Made by a program: the position numbers and the translations under genes. 64,000 bases of DNA from Polytrichum commune (lineage: Eukaryota; Streptophyta; Polytrichopsida; Polytrichales; Polytrichaceae), in contig OX485806.1 of assembly GCA_950295325.1 (NCBI GenBank), positions 50,775,169 through 50,839,168 on the forward strand. The letters are read 5' to 3'. This document shows, piece by piece, positions 61,101 through 64,000 of the stretch. Every line of letters starts with the position of its first letter. The stretch's first letter is position 1. The notes under the pieces are model-generated. The model was not told where the DNA came from, did not search any database, and saw only the letters and a program-made list of their open reading frames with translations.

Positions 61101-61381
61101 AAGGGAGGAGAATGGCGGCTCAACATATTGAGGCAATCCAAAGAAGGAGAAAGATTACTTTCGACAAACGACATAAGAGAAGGGCCCTAACACCGGGAAT
61201 GATGGTCATGATTCAAGACGCACGAAAGCTTGAATTTCCGGCGAAATTCAATGCGGTATGGTTAGGACCTTACCTTGTCTATGAGGTCTTTTCTAATAAT
61301 TCAATTCAATTAGAAACGTTGAATGGTGAGCTCTTTCCTACCCGTACATCGGGAAGTAGATGTAAGGAGTACCGAGCTTGA
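55142..61381 (+). CDS. Gag-Pol polyprotein of Ty3/gypsy retrotransposon
   Basis: One uninterrupted ORF of 2,079 residues, so gag and pol are fused without a frameshift. Order: gag capsid-like region about 150-320 (LPKFYGTKDEDPSRHMERYI...LSSLKQGREEEISAYIRRFD); zinc knuckle CX2CX4HX4C at about 432-445 (CVQCGQPGHTRQFC) and a degenerate second Cys/His cluster at about 497-531; protease near 850 (VLVDGGSSLNIL); reverse transcriptase about 1205-1400 (LVKKKNGKLRVCVDYRKLN, catalytic FVDD near 1374); RNase H about 1515-1640 (YCDASNVAIGSAL); integrase zinc region about 1729-1772 (HX..H, CDAC); and integrase core with D near 1799 (WGIDYVG), D near 1860 (SDRGTHF) and E near 1896 (NGQTERVNG). A C-terminal DNA-binding tail without a chromodomain follows. 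All key residues are present, so the protein could be active. It supplies the enzymes that copy and integrate the element. Confidence 0.95.
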   Translation: MQGRTRSQKPSLIVGLEKSTRKRRSSKISDRLEQDNVRIESCLNVEPRTRSILDTLELGAQLEEEITPSKLSGETSSENYTLREEFPVEVDRGLLNSSPVTMAEERGMDPPPIPPIPPIPPIPPIDPLVRPRGLPIVVPQNLAAMDMPSHLPKFYGTKDEDPSRHMERYIERLASFLITDPGYWLVWFPTTLEGEAYEWYRDHAEGHFRGWEQLQREFLNEFRPEVGQSTALRALSSLKQGREEEISAYIRRFDLVCTRFVGTMLNDDTLKQFFIQGFFKSGTIRGVLERNPLTLADAKRAARDIENLDKNHERLWRREDELIPQFIPIRPRVVAVEPAKYENQIPYAIVDTGPRPLAVREPAPLLALPAPRTDPHLEEVERRLGASQLGFQEAMIKQMQSLTDQMSLMIRSQQPGPPPPVESGRHSSGLWCVQCGQPGHTRQFCRSGQNRDQRGNGNPPQQNQRGQAPPHYGNGSNRGPQPRGQGGQNLEKKEFHPFCGRWHAQGQCWSEGQEFNCSNCGGSHPSDTCRQPDKIINVPYPVANPQQQARDNMRGARPQGVPANELRPPNLYYDHSNARQTFHPPAGLQTTTGYIPIQNRQGVPPNGSNGRQAPPTDPGPSNSQDVRFMDGVLEATCDDMLPLPTRIGEEQSQWPPHTNAITYELVKGKGVVEEAPALAVTTRARRGDAPLEVGIGEQGNYSSDEEINLSELDRVARRATKDVERENIILQDRERTNAVHDLDNSDVGEWEGPGVPVDEFDVVGNSKVERSTGYDLWADLSTLKADITFGQLLEISPTARKTLKEGMPVHKRMRKVKAKITARIQSQGGRDVKAIEIEVVIVDKVVPNVLVDGGSSLNILPEDTMKKLGLGLTGPSPLVINMANQRSTTPLGMIKDCRMTTGGEEYLVTFHVIKMHSNKDTFPILLGRPWLRMANAMVNWGGPKPSITYGPEGNRVIVSIGSLEGWMKKEMYLPLEKEIDDLNENEIGKALVGVVHPEGQRVVIDSGSGSLGPNFYNYGDNGDYAQWLREYPESEVDVMVTFHQVGLGSEFPSVSLGEGSLLEPCEVLTEEEWISGGLTPWVDDVEEGEVSLIHVDGTQEEDVIIESSKLEEPLHSKTTSTGIVVGQDVKDYPNVPSDWYRNKEEQAHVSEADWRYVDVKLKNGKTRQMKMGSKLGEKEVREYSNLVDEFSDTFAWSYDELKGIPREMVEHRIPLIPGARPIRQKERRMNPQLQLLVKAELERLLKAGFIKPVEITDWVSPMVLVKKKNGKLRVCVDYRKLNSCTQKDHFPLPFITLLLEEVGGHSRYTFMDGYAGYNQISIALQDIHKTAFTTPWGTFVWVVMPFGLCNAPATFQRLVMYIFTDLLFKSMTVFVDDLSTQSNVDDHLHCVREALVRCRKMRLALNPDKTFLGVNKGVLLGYVVSEKGREPDPDKIAAISDLATPTNSKGISKLLGHVGWYRELIPNFSKIAVPITHLLKNDVKFEWTDACQKTFEELRDRLSTYPVLIPPNWGKPFHVYCDASNVAIGSALCQATGEKEKDQPIAYASKQLTPAERNYSTTERECLAMVFSVKKFRHYLMCNPVVFFVDHMAIKYLINKAELSGRLARWVLLLEEFDYTVEYKPGRMHLQADHLSRLSEEIGKNPVNDMLVDDSLFVVTSTPEWYAGIVEFLTTHKLPKEWTKEERRKVRVNSRQFVVVGHRLFRRGSDGILRRCVSKTEVEAILIACHDSACGGHFSGQLTGQKILRAGYFWPTLFKDAHDYVRKCDACQRYARDDLRMEMPLHVSLPLIPFEKWGIDYVGEVHPQSSKGMKYIVVATEYLTKWAEAKAVKTDTAEHAATFMYENIISQFGVPKILVSDRGTHFLNDLIREMTEKFKIDHRKTTPYHPQTNGQTERVNGILVSILRKTVIDSKRDWDTKLMAALWAYRTTYKVTTRATPFSLVYGLEATLPIEYEVESLRVAVSTRLTESQSLRNRLTDLEALDEGRRMAAQHIEAIQRRRKITFDKRHKRRALTPGMMVMIQDARKLEFPAKFNAVWLGPYLVYEVFSNNSIQLETLNGELFPTRTSGSRCKEYRA

Positions 61382-61442
61382 CTAGGCAACTTACCCTTGG
61401 AGCAAGAGATGTTTGGATTCATCCCCCGATGGTCGCCAATTA
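61382..61442 (+). other. Pre-3'-LTR segment lacking a clear polypurine tract
   Basis: The 30 bases before the LTR are pyrimidine-rich (CATCCCCCGATGGTCGCCAA). The best purine run, GGAGCAAGAGATG, ends at 61411, about 30 nt too far. GCCAATTATGTGAGCC at 61435-61450 is almost the inverse of GGCCTCACATAATTGG at the 5' LTR/leader border. Confidence 0.55.
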
Positions 61443-63034
61443 TGTGAGCCCAAAAGGGTGCCCACATTTAGTCTTAGACCCTTGAAACGTTAGTTGATGC
61501 ACTTTGAAGTAGCATGTTACTTCACAAAAATATAAAAAGAGTGAAATGTTAGTCTTAGAAGTACCATGTTGTAAGAGGCTAGGATGTGAGTTGTTATTGT
61601 GTTTTTACCTTCGGAAGGATTTGAGTGAATGAGGATAGGTAAAGAGAACTTGGATTGAGTAGTTAGTGAGTAGGCTAGTACAAATGGATGGAGACAACCA
61701 AAGTGACTCAAGAGGCAAGTGCATTCGAATTGGGATGAATGGAGGATCACATGGAGCGCACAAGTGGACCACCTCATCATGGCCACTTAATGGGGAAGGC
61801 CCAAGGAAGAATGCAAGGTGGAGGATAAGCAAATTCTCAAAGCACCAATCAAATCACGAGTTAAGCATCGTGGTTTGAATTAAGTGGTGAGCGACGATTT
61901 GGGAAAGTAAGGGGAGAAAGTTATGGCGGCGGAAAGCGAAGGAGGCTAAGTTTGGGTTGAAGCATCCCAAGTTTGGTAAAGTGTGGTAGGTAGAAAGCCA
62001 AGGCTAGTTAAATGTTCGAATTAGGATCCTTGTTGATCATTTGAGGGAGGAAGGCTTAGAAGATAGGATTGGCGCCTACTAAGTAGGAGGAAATCTCAAG
62101 GGCTTATCGTGAGCCTTGAGGGTGCTCACCCCCTCAAGCTTACTATATAATCCCTCATTCTTCCCTCACTCATCCTCTCTTTCCTTTGTGCTCCAAGGCA
62201 CCCCACGAGTTATAAGTGTGGGTGTGGGAAGCCATATTGGAGCACATGTGTGTGCTTAGTTTTTAGTTTGAGAGCCAAGGCTTGTTAGCCTTGAAGAGGG
62301 CTTGACCTCTTGGTAGAATTAGTGTTGACGTGAAGGATTTTAAAGTTAATTCATGATTCCAATTTGTGGTACTTTAAGTTCATGTTTTGAATACACGTGG
62401 TTGCAAGTTCCATGTTTAAGAGTTGAGCACTTGATGTTGTGATGAGTGCAAAAATATACTTGTGTGGATTAGTTAGTCTTAGTGAAGTTAGGAAATTCTC
62501 TCTCCCCCTCTCCTCTCTAGGATTTTAGGATTTTAGGATTAGAGAAGAATTGTGTGATTAGAAAGGGGTTGTTAGTAGAATTAGGGAAATTAGGTAGGAA
62601 GATTAGTTAAGGGCTTGAATAATTAGTGAGGTAGTTGGGGATTACAACTACAAAGTTGTGGGTTCATGAAGGAGCTGGGTTTATGAAGGAGCTGGGTTTG
62701 TTTAGTTAGAAAGTAAAGAGCTGGGTTTATGAAGGACCTGGGTTTATGAAGGAGCTGGGTTTGTTTAGTTAGAAGCTAAGAAGCTGGGTTTATGAAGGAG
62801 CTGGGTTTATGAAAGAGCTAGGTTTATGTAATTAGAAAGTAAAGAGATGGGTTCATGAAGGAGCTTAGTAGATAGCCTACCTAATTAGCTCATAGACAAG
62901 TAGTTAGTTACATTATGCTAGTTAGTGTTATGTGTGGCTTTCACAAGTAAATGTATTTGAGATTGACTATAGAGAATAGTGTTTTTTTTAACACTTGCAT
63001 CCTCTCTTTAAAAATAAACCACGTGCACAACTTA

Positions 63035-63112
63035 ATGGAGAATGTGGAGCACTCTCGCGATGGCAAGACAAAGGAAGCAAAGACCAAAGGTGCGAGGGAG
63101 AGATTGACATAA
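63035..63112 (+). CDS. Short LTR ORF A (25 residues), small-protein N-terminal half
   Basis: MENVEHSRDGKTKEAKTKGA then RERLT-stop. It aligns with the N-terminus of the 54-residue protein of solo LTR 2, which continues into the conserved core without a stop. Here the core is instead carried by ORF B downstream. Also present at 53963-54040. Whether it is translated alone is unknown. Confidence 0.35.
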   Translation: MENVEHSRDGKTKEAKTKGARERLT

Positions 63113-63119
63113 GTCACAT

Positions 63120-63137
63120 AAGTATTTCTTAATACTT
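63120..63137 (+). promoter_or_regulatory. Second hairpin before LTR ORF B
   Basis: AAGTATTTCTTAATACTT, a perfect 7-bp stem with a 4-nt loop, 17 nt before ATGGAG (63155). It repeats, with different sequence, the hairpin-then-ATGGAG arrangement. Also at 54048-54065. Confidence 0.5.
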
Positions 63138-63145
63138 AAAGGCTT

Positions 63146-63358
63146 ATGTACGGTATGGAGACACCAAGTGAGACCTCTTATAGTAGCGATACGGAATACA
63201 CAAGTGATAATTCAAGTGGTAGTATAGAGTCAACGGCACGGACTCCATTTAGGAGAGGGATATCCTTAAGGGCTTGTGTAGCTAAAGCAGCCGGATGGAC
63301 GTTAGAAGCAAACAAAGACAAAATAGCACCCGAGCATAAGGAGGTTAAAATAACATAG
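63146..63358 (+). CDS. LTR-encoded small protein (ORF B, 67-70 residues)
   Basis: The start is probably ATGGAG at 63155 rather than the ATG at 63146. A serine- and aspartate-rich N-terminus (SETSYSSDTEYTSDNSSGS) precedes STARTPFRRGISLRACVAKA then AGWTLEA, and it ends EHKEVKIT-stop. The core is shared with the small ORFs of solo LTRs 1 and 2, with mostly synonymous differences. It is intact in the 3' LTR only; in the 5' LTR the core is deleted. Function unknown. Transcription from the 3' LTR would not give it a place in the genomic leader of this copy. Confidence 0.6.
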   Translation: MYGMETPSETSYSSDTEYTSDNSSGSIESTARTPFRRGISLRACVAKAAGWTLEANKDKIAPEHKEVKIT

Positions 63359-63561
63359 TTAACTTGTGCATTCTCCACATACGTATTGAAATCGTACATT
63401 GAGTTGTTAAAAGTGAAATTCCAGTTAAATCCAAGACCACTTGAAGGGTGAACCTTGCACTATGGACTCATCCAAGTCCAAATCCAATACCGCGGAGGAA
63501 TGTGAGCCCAAACCCACTACTCGGACTACGGACGCTTAAGGGTGGGGGGTTTGGCCTCACA

Positions 63562-64000
63562 ACAGAGCAAGCTCGTTTAATGAGAACCATGACCAAAATA
63601 CTGGAGGGATTTAGTGAGGCTAAAGATAGTCTTTTGATGGCTAGATATAGGATTAGTAATGCAAAGGCCACAAATGTTGAGATCACCAACACCAAGATAG
63701 CAATGGAGATGGGCATAATTGATGAAGTTGAAGGGAAGAGGAAGGTAATGGAGTTGTTAGGCATGAAATGAATGTATACGTGCATTGTCTTATCACATGC
63801 AATTTCTTATTAATGCAAAGATTTGATTGAGCTTATATTCCTATACATGGATGCTTAGATGCTTAGCCCCATAGGTCAACCATAAGCTCTCAAAAAGATG
63901 TGTGCATGACAATTGTAGCTAGGCTTTAGAATCAACATAATGGATGCTTGAATGCTTAGCTGATAAGTCAACCTTAAGCTTTCAAAGAGATGTGTGCATA
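63562..64000 (-). repeat. Inverted copy of 36454-36892 (Harbinger-like unit)
   Basis: 439 bp up to the window end is the reverse complement of 36454-36892 (coordinate sum 100,454), with no difference that I can see. It includes the ELLGMK-stop end of the partner ORF and the duplicated 92-bp repeat. It starts exactly at the 3' LTR boundary. Confidence 0.9.

Larger units (their letters stand above)
52325..63561 (+). mobile_element. Ty3/gypsy LTR retrotransposon, intact gag-pol, no TSD
   Basis: 11.2 kb: 5' LTR 52325-54232, internal 54233-61442, 3' LTR 61443-63561. The non-chromoviral (OTA, Tat/Athila-like) assignment rests on protease DGGSS, reverse transcriptase FVDDLS and no chromodomain. LTR sequences differ by only a handful of substitutions outside two indels, suggesting recent activity. 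The five bases before (TGGAC) and after (ACAGA) do not match, so no target-site duplication is present. The flanks come from two places of the same Harbinger-like unit. Confidence 0.92.
61443..63561 (+). repeat. 3' LTR (2,119 bp)
   Basis: Matches the 5' LTR at constant offset 9118 up to the tandem array, then at 9072 up to about 63167. It then has 257 bp absent from the 5' LTR, including the small-ORF core. Ends GGTTTGGCCTCACA. Confidence 0.93.

Overview
The window looks like nuclear DNA of a land plant with a large, transposon-filled genome. The host genes are split by spliceosomal introns. Two of them match plant families: a phragmoplast kinesin-12 and a full-length COI1-type jasmonate receptor. 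The receptor carries valine at the position that is alanine in Arabidopsis COI1 and valine in Marchantia COI1, which suggests a seed-free plant (bryophyte, lycophyte or fern). I cannot name the species.

Layout. 1-6.0 kb: the 3' sixteen exons of a PAKRP1-like kinesin-12 (+). 6-15.2 kb: AT-rich spacer with an unidentified decayed minus-strand gene, tandem repeats and PIF/Harbinger relics. 15.24-20.26 kb: a complete but dead hAT transposon with terminal inverted repeats (TIRs) and an 8-bp target-site duplication (TSD), split by a solo LTR with a perfect 5-bp TSD. 20.46-21.90 kb: a second, inverted solo LTR with its own TSD. 21.9-35 kb: mostly non-coding, AT-rich, with simple repeats and a strongly C/A-rich tract. 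35.2-39.1 kb: a decayed PIF/Harbinger-type region with a transposase relic (+) and a partner ORF relic (-). 39.5-40.3 kb: tandem repeats. 41.97-45.04 kb: COI1 (-), four exons, 619 residues. 45.80-47.31 kb: an intact single-exon Myb/SANT-like ORF. 47.75-51.75 kb: a mosaic pseudogene of clathrin heavy chain pieces interrupted by NADAR-domain exons, whose intron holds a non-autonomous CACTA element. 52.33-63.56 kb: a Ty3/gypsy retrotransposon with an intact 2,079-residue gag-pol ORF. Both of its flanks are copies of the 36-38 kb Harbinger-like region, in opposite orientations.

Most notable. All the LTRs of this family (two solo, two flanking the full element) share a short hairpin followed closely by a start codon. 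Three of them encode a small protein with a conserved core, RGxSLRxCVAKAxGWTLE. Its codons differ mainly at third positions, the mark of selection on a protein, yet it lies in the LTR outside gag-pol. Each LTR subtype also carries its own unrelated tandem array at the same place. Separately, the full-length element has no TSD, LTRs of unequal length and flanks from two insertion contexts, so it appears to be a recombinant (or an assembly join).
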